Source: Pseudocercospora fijiensis CIRAD86
Taxonomy: Eukaryota; Ascomycota; Dothideomycetes; Mycosphaerellales; Mycosphaerellaceae
DNA length: 64,000 nt
Assembly: GCF_000340215.1 (NCBI RefSeq)
Contig: NW_006921534.1
Span: 248,001-312,000 of the forward strand
Reading direction: 5' to 3'
Shown here: positions 33,340 through 43,599 of the stretch, piece after piece
Layout of the letters: each line of letters begins with the position of its first letter
Position numbering within the stretch: position 1 is the first letter of the stretch
Position numbers and translations under genes: made by a program
Notes under the pieces: model-generated
What the model was told of the DNA's origin: nothing
Seen by the model: only the letters and a program-made list of their open reading frames with translations
Databases searched by the model: none

Positions 33340-33934
33340 GAATATTCTAACTATAGACCTATACTAGTAACAAGAACTAATTAATAATAGACTGCCGGAT
33401 CTAAGAGGCTATACGGACTATAATACAAAGAATATATATAGAATGTCTAGATAGATAAAAAGAATAGTAGTATATATATATATTTATAGTTTTATTGTCT
33501 TTTCTTTTACTATATATAGAAATATTAGCTTATTTACCTATAAAGTATCTATTCTAAGGACTAATTAGTTACTATATACTAAAATAATAGTATACCAAGG
33601 TATTAAAATAATAGAATAATAGAATAATAAAATAATAAAATAATAAAATAATAGAATAATAGAATAAAGATATCTTATTATCCTATTATGTGCTTATGCT
33701 GTTATACTATTATCTTAGTATATAGTAATAATAAAATAAGATTATATTATTATTTTTAAAATAAAAAAAAGCTTAAAGCCGGATTCTTAACTTCTTAGAA
33801 GAATTAACTTAGATTTAAATTTAATATTAGATTAGTAGTTTGGATTAATGTTTAGTCTTTTTTTCTTATATAGTAGGATACTCTAACTTCTTTAGAGTAT
33901 AAAAAATAATACTAGAATGTAGTATAGTAGTAAA
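33340..33934. other. AT-rich spacer within the hAT element
   Basis: Contains an AATAATAGAATAATAAAAT simple-repeat tract near 33,600-33,665. No gene was seen. Confidence 0.45.
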
Positions 33935-34360
33935 GATATAGTAGAGAACTATAGAAAAAAAACCAACTCTAGAGGGGTAGAGGCCGAGTATATATATTAC
34001 GCTCGCCTCTCGAATTAAGGTTTAGATATAATATTATAACTATGTAATATATTATTATTATTACATTATCTAAAAACCATAGAATGACCTTATACTATTA
34101 TCTTAGGATAATATAATAATATAATACCTTTATTATAAAATAATATTATTATCTTATTCTATTAACTTATTATATTATTATAACTGTATAATATTATATC
34201 GTTATATAGTTATTTTAGTATAACATTATAATAATATAACATTTTATAGTTATAATATTGTACCTAAACCTTAATTCGAGAGGCGAGCGTAATATATATA
34301 CTCGGTCTCTACCCCTCTAGAGTTGAATTTTTGTTCTATACTATCTTAGTATATTACACT
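33935..34360. repeat. Long-armed palindrome, copy 2 (core inverted relative to copy 1)
   Basis: The same arms as copy 1 (CTCTAGAGGGGTAGAGGCCG and its inverse). The ~210-bp core reads as the reverse complement of the copy 1 core with few differences. It directly precedes accessory gene B. Confidence 0.85.
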
Positions 34361-34496
34361 ACTGCCAACTACTCGATACTCTACTATATACTCTAGAGTC
34401 TATACTATTCTATAGTATACTATACTACGACTATACCAAGTAAGTATCTAATATAGAAGAAAAAAACTAATATATACTAATTTAAGTATTATTAGA

Positions 34497-35370
34497 ATGT
34501 ATACCTTCGACGATACCTTAACCTCTATTACTTTTATTAATAGGTTTATTAATAAGAGCACTATAGCGGAGTCTAGTAAAATAGACAAAACTATTAGGGC
34601 TATTATTAATAGCTTAGTAAGTAATAGAGGGAAAGGTAATAAAGAAATTATCGAATATTTAAACCGACTACGAATTGCCTACTTTATTAGACATATTAGG
34701 CAACAAGATATTAAGGAATATAAGAAAATTAAAGGTAATGTACTATAAAATACTATACTAGGTCTATATACTAATATTTATAGCCTTTGTCTTCTCTAGC
34801 GATAATCTAGACGAGTTCAATTCTCGCCTAGATATTCGGCTCTATATCGACTCTTTAAACGATAGTAATATCGTTTCTAGAATCGAATATCTTAGTCTAT
34901 ATATTCTAAGATACTCGCTATACTTTAGAGATTATAGTAAGTATAATAGATATAATAGATTTGTATTAAACTGTATATATATACTAAGATTAAATATAGC
35001 TTTTATTCGACTATTTCTCGATAGTAGTATAGTATCTCCCGAGAACTATACTACTATTAAGAATAATATCGAGTCGGCTAGAGATTACTATCTCTATACC
35101 GATATTTACGACGATATCTATCTAATTAAACGGCTTAACTTTTTTAATTTCGAATATAAAGAGGAGGAGAAAGTTCTTATAGATACCTATCTTAAGAAGG
35201 CATCTAAGGAGAATATTAAGGAATTAACTTATAGTACTATAGAAGAGATTCTTAGTACTAGAGACGGTATTAGGAAAGAGAATATTAAGGAGAATAATAA
35301 TAAGGAAGAAATTGCCGATAGAGAGATAGACTTAGACTATAATAGTCTTAGCTATCTAGATCTAGCTTAG
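34497..35370 (+). CDS. Accessory gene B: 265-aa protein of unknown family, two exons
   Basis: Spliced model: exon 1 34,497-34,734, intron 34,735-34,810 (GTAATG...ATCTAG, 76 nt), exon 2 34,811-35,370; open throughout, 265 aa. It starts MYTFDDTLTSITFINRF. The middle is rich in Tyr, Arg and Leu (YLSLYILRYSLYFRDYSKYN), and the C-terminus is acidic and Glu/Lys-rich. No motif was recognised. Survival of an open 266-codon frame in a RIP-scarred region suggests it was functional recently or escaped RIP. It shares its upstream region with gene A. Confidence 0.55.
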
Positions 35371-36069
35371 AGCTATTAGCGCTTAGTAGTAGTATATATA
35401 TAGTAGTAGGAGTTAGGAATCTTTAAATTATTTCTTTATAAAAGATTTATTTTTTTGTTTTAATAATTATATTAATATTACTTGTAGTCTATTATATATA
35501 ATTAGGGCTTAGATATAAATTACTATATATTTAGGTATAGTCTAGACTATCTATAAGATACTATAATACATTCTATAAGTTATAATTAGACTAAATACTA
35601 GTAATAATGTCTAGATACCTAGTATTCTATAGACTATTAGTATATATATATATATATATATAGTATATATACTATACTACTATATATCAATTTAATAGTA
35701 TTCTATATATATCTAATATATATAGTAGTCTAATTTATTAATAAAATACTAATATAGTATATATAGTATAAATACAACTAGTATAAATACTATATTTCTA
35801 GATATACTAGAATATTAATATAGCCGCGAGGTATCTATAGCTATACTATACTATACTGTATCTTATAGTATATATCTAATACTTATATATACTAATACAT
35901 CTTAATATAGCTTAGAAAACTAGGAAAATAGGAAAATAGTAATTACTATTTTACTATTACTATTACTATTACTATTACTACAGAAGTCCTAGTAAAAAGT
36001 AATAGTAATAGTATTTATAATACTATATAGTAATTTACTATTTACTAATAGTAATTTACTATTTACTAT
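35371..36069. repeat. AT-rich right subterminal region of the hAT element
   Basis: TATATA-rich DNA, then from ~35,930 dense AGTAAT/ATTACT motifs that mirror the left end. Confidence 0.6.
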
Positions 36070-36092
36070 TTACTAAGGTTTAGATATCTCTA
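36070..36092 (-). repeat. hAT right terminal inverted repeat
   Basis: Ends GGTTTAGATATCTCTA; its reverse complement matches the left terminus at 21 of 23 positions. It is followed by ATCAATGC (36,093-36,100), the probable right target duplication. Confidence 0.75.
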
Positions 36093-36100
36093 ATCAATGC

Positions 36101-36458
36101 CTGCTACTATATGCTTGTACCTCGGATCATTATTATAGGAGGTAGGAGGTAGATTATACAATTGTTGTTCGGATTGATACCTAGCCGATCCCGTTATCTT
36201 GTTTCGGGCTCTACGAAGCTCTCGTCTCTTTAACCCTGCGAGAGACGGATTAAATATTCAAGAACAAGCGACAGGAAGAACCAAGACCCGACGTCGGCAA
36301 AATCGGAATTGGCCACATAGCAAGCAGCCTATACTGTACCCTATCCTATTCCCAAAGTCTAAATCGTTCTCGCAAGCAAGCGTGTCGAGTTGCCTATTTA
36401 GGCCTTTGCTACAACACACAACCCTCAAATCATCATGCTATCTAATAATCCAACCTAC
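36101..36458. other. 3' flank of the ABC transporter gene
   Basis: No separate gene was seen. The hAT insertion point is only ~365 bp from the ABC stop codon. Confidence 0.4.
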
Positions 36459-39400
36459 CTACACGTCCGCAGATCGATCAAACCCCTGCGCCAAACACAT
36501 CAGATAATACCTCCCTCTCCTCCCCATCAGCTCTTCATGATGCCCAACCTCCACAATCCTGCCGGCCTCAAACACAAAAATCCGATCCGCATCCCGAATC
36601 GTGCTCAACCGATGCGCGACCGCGATGGTCGTCCGACGACCTTGTTTCGCCGCGTGCATGAGAGCAGATTGGACGGATTTCTCGCTTTCGGAATCGAGCG
36701 CCGAAGTGGCTTCGTCCAAGAGGAGAATTTGGGGGTTGCGGATGATGGCGCGTGCGATGGCGAGGCGTTGTTTTTGGCCTCCCGAGAGTTGGGAGCCGCG
36801 GGGGCCGATGGGGGTGTTGAGGCCTTCGGGGAGGGAGGTGATGAAGGTCCAGATGTTGGCTTGGGTGCAGGCGTGTTGGATTTGGGGTTCGGTGGCTTCG
36901 AGGCTGGAATCGGAGAGGCCGAGGGCGATGTTGTCGCGGATTGTGCCTTGGTAGAGGACGGGTTCTTGTTGGACGAGACCGATTTTCAGACGGTGGGTTC
37001 TTGCTGGGCTGGTCAGGATCGAAGTGCCGTCGAGCTTGATGTCGCCAGAGGTCGGATCGTAGAATCTTGAGAGTAGAGAGATCATTGTGGTCTTGCCGCA
37101 GCCAGATGGTCCGACGAAAGCGGCGAAGGAACCGGCAGGTATCGAGACATTGACGCCTTTCAGGATTCTCGCACCTGGTCGGGAAGGATACGCGAATGTC
37201 AAGGATTCGTAGTCGACTGCAGCCGGACCACTTCGCTTCTCATCGTCTTGGGGGCGCGGTGGTGGATTGCCCTCAAGTACCGGAGCTGCACTCTGCTGTA
37301 GAGTGAACATCAGGTTCGCCGCGGACTTTGCTTTCGAGATGCTTGTAGAGTATTGGAAGAACATCGCCGCCGCTTCGCCTCCGAAGAGTACGGAAATGAA
37401 GACCTGGAAGAACTGTGTTGAGGTGTACTCGCCTCTCGAGACGAGCTTTCCACCATACCAGAAACCAAGCGCCATGGCCAAGAAATTGATGCTTTGCGAC
37501 AGCGCATAGAATCCCATGGTCCAAACGAAGGAGCGCGCAGATTTCGCGGCGACATCAGACAGTCTGTCCGCATATCGATCCAGCACTGAGCGTTCCAATG
37601 TCAGTGAGTTGACCGTCCGGATAGCAGAGATGGCTTCAGCTGCAACTGCAGCGCTGCTGGCGAATCGCTCAGACGTTAATGCTTCGAGGTGGCCATCGAG
37701 TCGAATTCTTGCGTAGCCACTGAGGACCAGAGGTGGCAATGCACCAAAGACGCAGACCAGCCCGAGTTTCCACCCGACAGCGATGCCATAGATAGAGCTT
37801 GACACCAGAATGAAGATATTCATCAGAATCAAAAACACATTCAAGCCCAGCAATTCTTGCAGGTTGGTCGCCGCCGTCGACAATCTGGCCGTCAGCCCAC
37901 CACTCTCGTTCTCCGGCTGATTGAAGAAATCCATGTTCTGGTACAGCGTGCATCGGAACAAGCGGAGTCGATACACGCGGGTCAAGGTCTGCGAAAGGAT
38001 GACCGAAACCCAGCCCATTACGAACCAGATGAGGATCGAAGCAAGTGCCACTACAAAGAACATCAGAGCCCAGAAGTCACCGTCGGATACAGCTTTTGGA
38101 CCGCGCCTTTGGAAGACTTCAAAAGTCTTGGAGAAGATGTAGGCCTGGATTGGATAGATTGCCGCTGCGCCGGCGGCCGTGAGGGATGCGATGAAGAAGC
38201 TGGGCCAAAGATTCTTCTGCTCGGCCATCAATATCCACACGCTCTTCAACAATCCGTAATTGACCTTGTTCTGGTTTGCGTCCGTGTGTCCCGTTTCGAG
38301 GTCGAAGGGAGTCACGGTACTCTTGGTGCGTTGGACGGAGAGGATCTGCTCGAGCCTCTCGTCTTCGTCTTCCTTTGCATCGGCAGTGGAGTCGCTGTCA
38401 TCGCTGCTTCGGCTCTCGAGATCCTGGGCTTTGACAAGCCGTGAATAGGCACCTCCCAGCGCCAAAAGTTGACGATGTGTTCCCTGCTCAATAACAGTGC
38501 CCTTACGCATCACCGCGATCGAGTCGGCGTTCTGGATGGTAGAAAGCTTGTGCGCAATAACGATCGTGGTGCGATTTTTCGACACGTTGTCAAGAGCATC
38601 CTGAACCACTGCTTCGGCTTTGGGGTCCAACGCACTCGTTGCCTCGTCCATGATGAGTACAGATGGGTCGGAAATAATGCTTCGGGCGATGGCAATACGC
38701 TGTTTCTGGCCTCCAGACAGCATTCGGGCTCGCTCGCCAACAGCAGTATCGTAGCCGTTGGGCAGCTTGCTGATGAAGTCGTGCGCAAATGCATCGATGC
38801 ACGCTTGCTCCACGAGCTTTTTCTTCACTTCCCGTGAGCTATTCTCATACTCCGTGCCAACCAGACCATACTCCACATTCTCGAAGACGGTGCCGCTGAA
38901 CAGTACCGGCTCTTGCTGGATGAGGCGTACGTTCGTGCGAAGCCAACGAAGATTGAGGTCCTGCAGATGGACACCGTCTAGAATGACTTCGCCTGCCGTC
39001 TGCTCGTACCAGCGCTCGAGGAGACCAACGATGGTGCTCTTGCCACTTCCACTCTCTCCAACCAGTGCAGTTGTCTTTCCGGCCGGCACGTTCAGGCTCA
39101 GGCCTCGAAGCACAGGATTCCCCGGCCTAGACGGGTAGGCAAACTCGACATCCCGTAGCAGAATCTCTCCAGTACAGTGCTCAGGCTTCTTGCCTTGCTC
39201 AGAAAGAGCATCAATCTTGGATTGCCGGTCGATGGTTTTGAAGAGGTCCCCGCAAGCTGAAATGGCTTTGGACAGCGTCAAAAGCTGTGGTGCAATCTGC
39301 GTCAATGTCGAGGCAGCAAGAACGACGGCGAAGATGACCGTGACGACTTTTCCGGCCTGCTCGATCTCTCCGGACTGGTACATTCGGATGCCCTTCCAGA

Positions 39401-40253
39401 ACGCCAGCGCATAGCCGCTGTAGACACAAAAGAATTCGGTGGAATACATGACTCCAATGTTTGGTTTCTTCTTCATTCCCACTCTTTCGGCATCCTCGAG
39501 TAGAGCATCGTATCGAGTAGACATGGTCGGATGTAACCAGAAGGAATGCACATTCGTGATACTGGAGAAGACTTCCTCGGCCATCAGTCCAGCTTGGGAA
39601 TAGATGTCGAGTAGTCGATTCTCATTCTTCGCATCGATTGCAACTGTCACCCCAGTGATGATCAAGATGGTTGGTACGATGGCCAATGTGATCAGAGTCA
39701 GTTTCCATTGCGAGATGAATGCCACAACGAACACCGCAACGAATGTCGACACGGACTGGATGGTCAGGGTAAGCTTCTCGCTTATGCCCTGGTTGATCAG
39801 ATTCGAGGTAGTGGTGACCTTGACGGCTGGACTTCCTGCCTCTGGGGAATCGAAGTATGCGACCTCCTGTCGAAGGAGGGATTTCATGAAATCGACTCGA
39901 AGGGCTTTGGTTGTTCGAATTGCCGAGATGGAGATGCAGAGTGTATGGACGTAGGACAATACCAGCTTGGCGATGAAGAGGTATACCAAGTACAAGCTCA
40001 GCCGTGAGACTTCGTTCATGTACTTGTCGCTAGAGATCTCATTGCGGACGAAGCGGTTGAATGTCGTGACGAAGTTTCCGAACAATAGTTCCATGAGAGG
40101 AAGCGGGACTCCAGCTCCGATGGCCGCCGTGAATGCGACGACATTGAGGATCCAGCTTTTCTGGTCGGCATAGCTGAATACCCGCTGCCATTTCGTTAGT
40201 CCTTGAGCTTTCCTCGATATCATGGGCAGAGCATACCAAGTAGTTGTAACCAA
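36459..40253 (-). CDS. ABC-B (P-glycoprotein/MDR-type) full multidrug transporter
   Basis: Intact 1,264-aa single frame with TMD-NBD-TMD-NBD order. TMD1 (~30-330) contains six hydrophobic spans. NBD1 has Walker A GESGSGKST, signature LSGGQKQRIAIA and Walker B VLIMDEATSALD. TMD2 (~690-970) follows a charged linker (RSSDDSDSTADAKEDEDE). NBD2 has GPSGCGKTT, LSGGQKQRLAIA and ILLLDEATSALD. All catalytic motifs are intact. The size matches fungal Pmd1/MDR1-like plasma-membrane exporters of hydrophobic drugs or metabolites. The N-terminus is short, so a further 5' exon cannot be excluded. It is divergent from the Zn2Cys6 gene across 504 bp, which suggests co-regulation. Confidence 0.93.
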   Translation of the reverse strand: MVTTTWYALPMISRKAQGLTKWQRVFSYADQKSWILNVVAFTAAIGAGVPLPLMELLFGNFVTTFNRFVRNEISSDKYMNEVSRLSLYLVYLFIAKLVLSYVHTLCISISAIRTTKALRVDFMKSLLRQEVAYFDSPEAGSPAVKVTTTSNLINQGISEKLTLTIQSVSTFVAVFVVAFISQWKLTLITLAIVPTILIITGVTVAIDAKNENRLLDIYSQAGLMAEEVFSSITNVHSFWLHPTMSTRYDALLEDAERVGMKKKPNIGVMYSTEFFCVYSGYALAFWKGIRMYQSGEIEQAGKVVTVIFAVVLAASTLTQIAPQLLTLSKAISACGDLFKTIDRQSKIDALSEQGKKPEHCTGEILLRDVEFAYPSRPGNPVLRGLSLNVPAGKTTALVGESGSGKSTIVGLLERWYEQTAGEVILDGVHLQDLNLRWLRTNVRLIQQEPVLFSGTVFENVEYGLVGTEYENSSREVKKKLVEQACIDAFAHDFISKLPNGYDTAVGERARMLSGGQKQRIAIARSIISDPSVLIMDEATSALDPKAEAVVQDALDNVSKNRTTIVIAHKLSTIQNADSIAVMRKGTVIEQGTHRQLLALGGAYSRLVKAQDLESRSSDDSDSTADAKEDEDERLEQILSVQRTKSTVTPFDLETGHTDANQNKVNYGLLKSVWILMAEQKNLWPSFFIASLTAAGAAAIYPIQAYIFSKTFEVFQRRGPKAVSDGDFWALMFFVVALASILIWFVMGWVSVILSQTLTRVYRLRLFRCTLYQNMDFFNQPENESGGLTARLSTAATNLQELLGLNVFLILMNIFILVSSSIYGIAVGWKLGLVCVFGALPPLVLSGYARIRLDGHLEALTSERFASSAAVAAEAISAIRTVNSLTLERSVLDRYADRLSDVAAKSARSFVWTMGFYALSQSINFLAMALGFWYGGKLVSRGEYTSTQFFQVFISVLFGGEAAAMFFQYSTSISKAKSAANLMFTLQQSAAPVLEGNPPPRPQDDEKRSGPAAVDYESLTFAYPSRPGARILKGVNVSIPAGSFAAFVGPSGCGKTTMISLLSRFYDPTSGDIKLDGTSILTSPARTHRLKIGLVQQEPVLYQGTIRDNIALGLSDSSLEATEPQIQHACTQANIWTFITSLPEGLNTPIGPRGSQLSGGQKQRLAIARAIIRNPQILLLDEATSALDSESEKSVQSALMHAAKQGRRTTIAVAHRLSTIRDADRIFVFEAGRIVEVGHHEELMGRRGRYYLMCLAQGFDRSADV

Positions 40254-40757
40254 CCGATTTAATGCTTGACTCAGCAGTTGGCCGTTGTTTGTCCTGGGAC
40301 GGCATGGTGCTGGCTGGGCTGTCGGACTTGATTAGTGCTTGGATACATGGCGGAGTCTACAGTATGTTCAATGTGCTATATACATTCAGATGCATTGATG
40401 TCTGCTTTGAAGATGGATGTGCCAACGGAGCGCGCGCGTTCCGCATATTCTAGAATAGGGCAGGGAGTCGTCTTGCTTAGAAGTTAGAACCTAGTCAAAA
40501 GCCAATTGGCAAGGTGCGTGGAACGCGCGGAGCCCGAGTGTCATCAAGACATCAATCCTTTCCTCCCAACATCAGCATCGTCACATCGGCCAGGATCGTG
40601 CCATTACATCAATGATCAATGAAATATCTTGACGTGGGAATCAACCGATACTGTATCAATATCACCGGGGCGGAGAAACGCGAGCCGGCACTGCAACCAA
40701 GAGCTTCCTCGTTCTCATCTTGGGCGCCACCGTCCCATATCGATTGGCCAAATAAAT
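40254..40757. promoter_or_regulatory. Shared divergent promoter of ABC transporter and Zn2Cys6 regulator
   Basis: 504 bp between the two start codons. No operator could be assigned with confidence, but the divergent arrangement of a regulator and an exporter is a common control unit. Confidence 0.5.
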
Positions 40758-43097
40758 ATGGCGTCCGAGGATTCATCGAACGAGGCTGGCCGGCTGAAGT
40801 CGGGAGTCTTGGCACCCCGAGCGGTGAGTTGATTCATTCATTCACTCGACGGGTAACGAACGATAAACGAAGTGGCTAACATGGCTGGCAGTGTGACGGT
40901 ACATCTCGATCAGCGAGCGTGGCGTAGCGAGCAGCAAGCGAAGACGCTGACATGGACGTCAGGTTGTAGGACTCGCAAAGTCAGATGCGACAGAAAGCCG
41001 CCATGCTCGCACTGTCGGACCGCCGGTCTTGGTGAGCGGTTGAGCAGGCTTAGGAAATGGAGCGAGGTTCTGATCGCCTGGCTAGTATGCCGTACAACTC
41101 AACGGCCGAAAGAGGAACGTTCGCGCATCACCATTTCTAAGCAGTAGTAGGTACTACGCTGCCGGGTCGGAACGGAAGTCTTCTCTGACAGACGCTACAG
41201 CGAGCACAAGATCGATACCATCGAGAGTCGACTCGCCAGCATCGAAACGCTGCTTCGGGACGCCAATCGAAATCCCTCTTCGGCATCTGCTTTTGGTACA
41301 CCGACCTCGAAATCATTCCCCACCCCTCCGGATCCACTGCATAAACCAAACGATGCCCATGACATCGACGACGACGAACCTGTCGTTGAGGACTTGGCCT
41401 TCACCGGTCATGGGCGAGATACTCATGTTGCCAAGGACGTGTTGGAGCAAACCATCACAAGTAGCAACGAGTTGATGTCTGATCCCCAACTCAACGCTTC
41501 GTTGAGTTCTTTGCGAAGTGTGCTCAGCAAGATCAGACCCGAAGGTACGGCCGACAGTGGAATCTCGCCTGGAGCAGCACTTCGAAATGTTACTTCCGAA
41601 CTTCCTCCCTGGTCGGAGATCAATGATTTGGTTGCTCGAGCAAAGGAGTATCCGCCAATTGCATGGGAACTCTACTTACAAGCTCTCCCAATGGATGTCT
41701 TTATCAAGTTTTGCGAGAACATGCACCAGACCGACGGCGTTGGAGGTACCATGGCCGAAAGGATCATGGTATATGCTGGACTCTATGCCCTGGCTACTGA
41801 GTTCGCTGCCATGGACTCTGGTGCGAAAGCTGACCGGTATCACACGCTGTCGAGAATCTTTCAGCAAATGGCCATGTCGACCATATCCAACTTCCCACTG
41901 CTGGCTGCTGCAAAGCGTGACAACATCAATGCTCTTCTCATAGGCTCCTTCATCGCCATCGACATGTCCAAACCATTACTTGCATGGAGCCTCAATGGAG
42001 CTGCTCTGAGGATGTGTCAAACGCTCGGGTATCAACGCAAAATGACCAAGTTGCCACAAGAGGAGCAGGACCGAAATGGCATGCTGTTTTGGAATTGCTA
42101 TATGATGGATCGGAACACTTCCTTGCGACTAGGTCGGGCACCACAGATGCCTGACTATGACATTACCGTGCCTCTCCCTCGCCTTTGCCCTACCTTCTCC
42201 GACGCTCTCGTCCACATGCAAAATTTCTGGATCGAAGGCGCCAGAATCCAAGGCGTAATCAGCGAGAAACTCTACAGTCCCAGAGCCTTGACAGAATCCC
42301 AAGAACACCGAGCCTCCATCGCCAAAACCCTCGTCACTGATCTCGAAAGAGCCTTCGACTTGAGAATCAAGGCTCAGGACATTATCCTGCCACCCAAAGA
42401 CAAAGAACAGTGTCCATCGCTGGAGCCGATTTTGGCCGGGGATACCATCGCGCATTGGAGTATGATGACACTAGTCCTACAAGCAGTGGCCACTTCACCC
42501 GAAGCCAAAGCAGAGGCACTGACCGCGGCTCGAACTACTCTACGCCTCAGCAGAGACTTGACACAAACCCACAAAGGCAACGTCTATGCCTGGGCCATGT
42601 ATTGCAACTGGGTCGCCCTACACTCCCCCGTCATGACAGCCTTCACAACACTCTTCTCGAACGCGATCGCAAACTTCCAGGGCCCGGCAGAAGACATGGA
42701 ATTAATGGAAGCGTTTGTCCGTTCCCTCGAACCAGTGCGCGCAAGATTCGAAGGCATCGACAAATTCTACCAACTCTGTTCCGTCTTCTACGAAGTCGCC
42801 GCCAGTTGCGTCCGGCTGAAACAACAGCAAGCAGAAGCGCAGAAAACCTTGCCCAGCATCCCCGAGGCCGTCACCTCGACGGGCGAAACCATGACGCTGA
42901 ATGATTTCGATCAATATCTTTCCGCCATCGGTCTCCCGTTACAGGATTCCGCGATGAATCCGCTCCCCGACAGCAGTTCTTTTGGCGGCAACAATGCGAA
43001 TTTCTTGCAGGATTGGTATAATGCCAATACTTCGCTTTACGGATTGCTGGATCAGGATTTTACGAGTTTCAATGATATGGCGTTCGATGCCCAGTAG
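40758..43097 (+). CDS. Zn2Cys6 transcription factor with fungal-trans domain
   Basis: Five-exon model: 40,758-40,823; 40,892-40,898; 40,963-41,031; 41,086-41,143; 41,192-43,097, giving 701 aa. All introns have GT/AG ends, and introns 1 and 2 show CTAAC/CTGAC branch sites. Splicing restores a canonical cluster, C-x2-C-x6-C-x5-C-x2-C-x6-C (ACDGCRTRKVRCD, PPCSHC, GLVC), encoded across four exons including a 7-nt micro-exon. A coiled helix follows (HKIDTIESRLASIETLLRD), then the fungal-specific middle domain (GSFIAIDMSKPLLAWSLNGA, then ALRMCQTLGY). It is a nuclear DNA-binding regulator and a likely controller of the adjacent transporter. Confidence 0.85.
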
Positions 43098-43157
43098 TGA
43101 AGCGATCCAGGCATACTTCACGCATCAACCCCGTTGCAAGTCCCGGCGTTCACAAAT

Positions 43158-43400
43158 CTAAATCCCATCTCTTCCGCGTGAACAGTTCAGTAACACACCA
43201 ACGTCCGTCCACATTGCGAGATCGTAGAACGGCTGGTCTCCCGTCAAGTGGCACGCAGCGTAGAGACGGATCAGGCCTGTGTACACGTTCTTGACGCCAC
43301 AGACACGAGCTAGAAGACCATCGGGCTGAGGCGCATTCTTCCCGGAGAACAGCTTAAGAGACACGGATGCAAGGAAGTTGATTACTGAGTACTCACTAGT
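43158..43400 (-). pseudogene. ERG28: ERG28 fragment
   Basis: The minus strand reads SLKLFSGKNAPQPDGLLARV, then GVKNVYTGLIRLYAACH, then FYDLAMWTDVGVL and a stop. It matches by eye the central part of filamentous-fungal Erg28 (LFSG--AP---LLARVYGVKNVYT--IR-YAAYHI---YDLA). Erg28 is the ER scaffold of sterol C-4 demethylation. The N-terminal membrane span and the C-terminal third are missing. The 5' side runs into the hAT block and the 3' side meets the end of the regulator gene. Confidence 0.65.
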
Positions 43401-43599
43401 CAGCGCCTGTAATCATAATCATAGTCAATAATAAGTGAATAATTAGTAATCATAATCACGTAATCATATAATCAGTACCTATAGTAATGCTTAGGGTTAG
43501 GAAGGAGGTAGATTTACAAGCCGTCGTCGTTGCTAGCGCTAGAGACCGAGTATAAGACTAGTAGTAGTAGTAGTCCTTCGTCCGCCTCTTCTAAGGCGG

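Larger units (their letters stand above)
13467..36092. mobile_element. Large hAT element with accessory genes, interrupted by a Gypsy element
   Basis: The two ends carry matching terminal inverted repeats (13,467-13,489 and 36,070-36,092; 21 of 23 bases). They are flanked by ATTAAGGC on the left and ATCAATGC on the right, a 6-of-8 match to the 8-bp duplication typical of hAT insertion. Both ends have dense AGTAAT/ATTACT subterminal repeats. Inside are a hAT transposase on the minus strand (16,086-32,245, split) and three accessory spliced genes on the plus strand. Removing the nested retrotransposon and one TCGAT copy leaves ~8.9 kb, large for a hAT. Whether all accessory genes belong to the element or arrived separately is not settled. 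Confidence 0.7.

Noticed and set aside
13467..36092. A Starship-type giant element
   Set aside because: No DUF3435 tyrosine-recombinase gene was seen. The hAT transposase, 8-bp duplication and inverted termini explain the boundaries.
36601..40173. Many plus-strand open frames over the transporter gene
   Set aside because: They are antisense shadows of a fully conserved 1,264-aa coding region.
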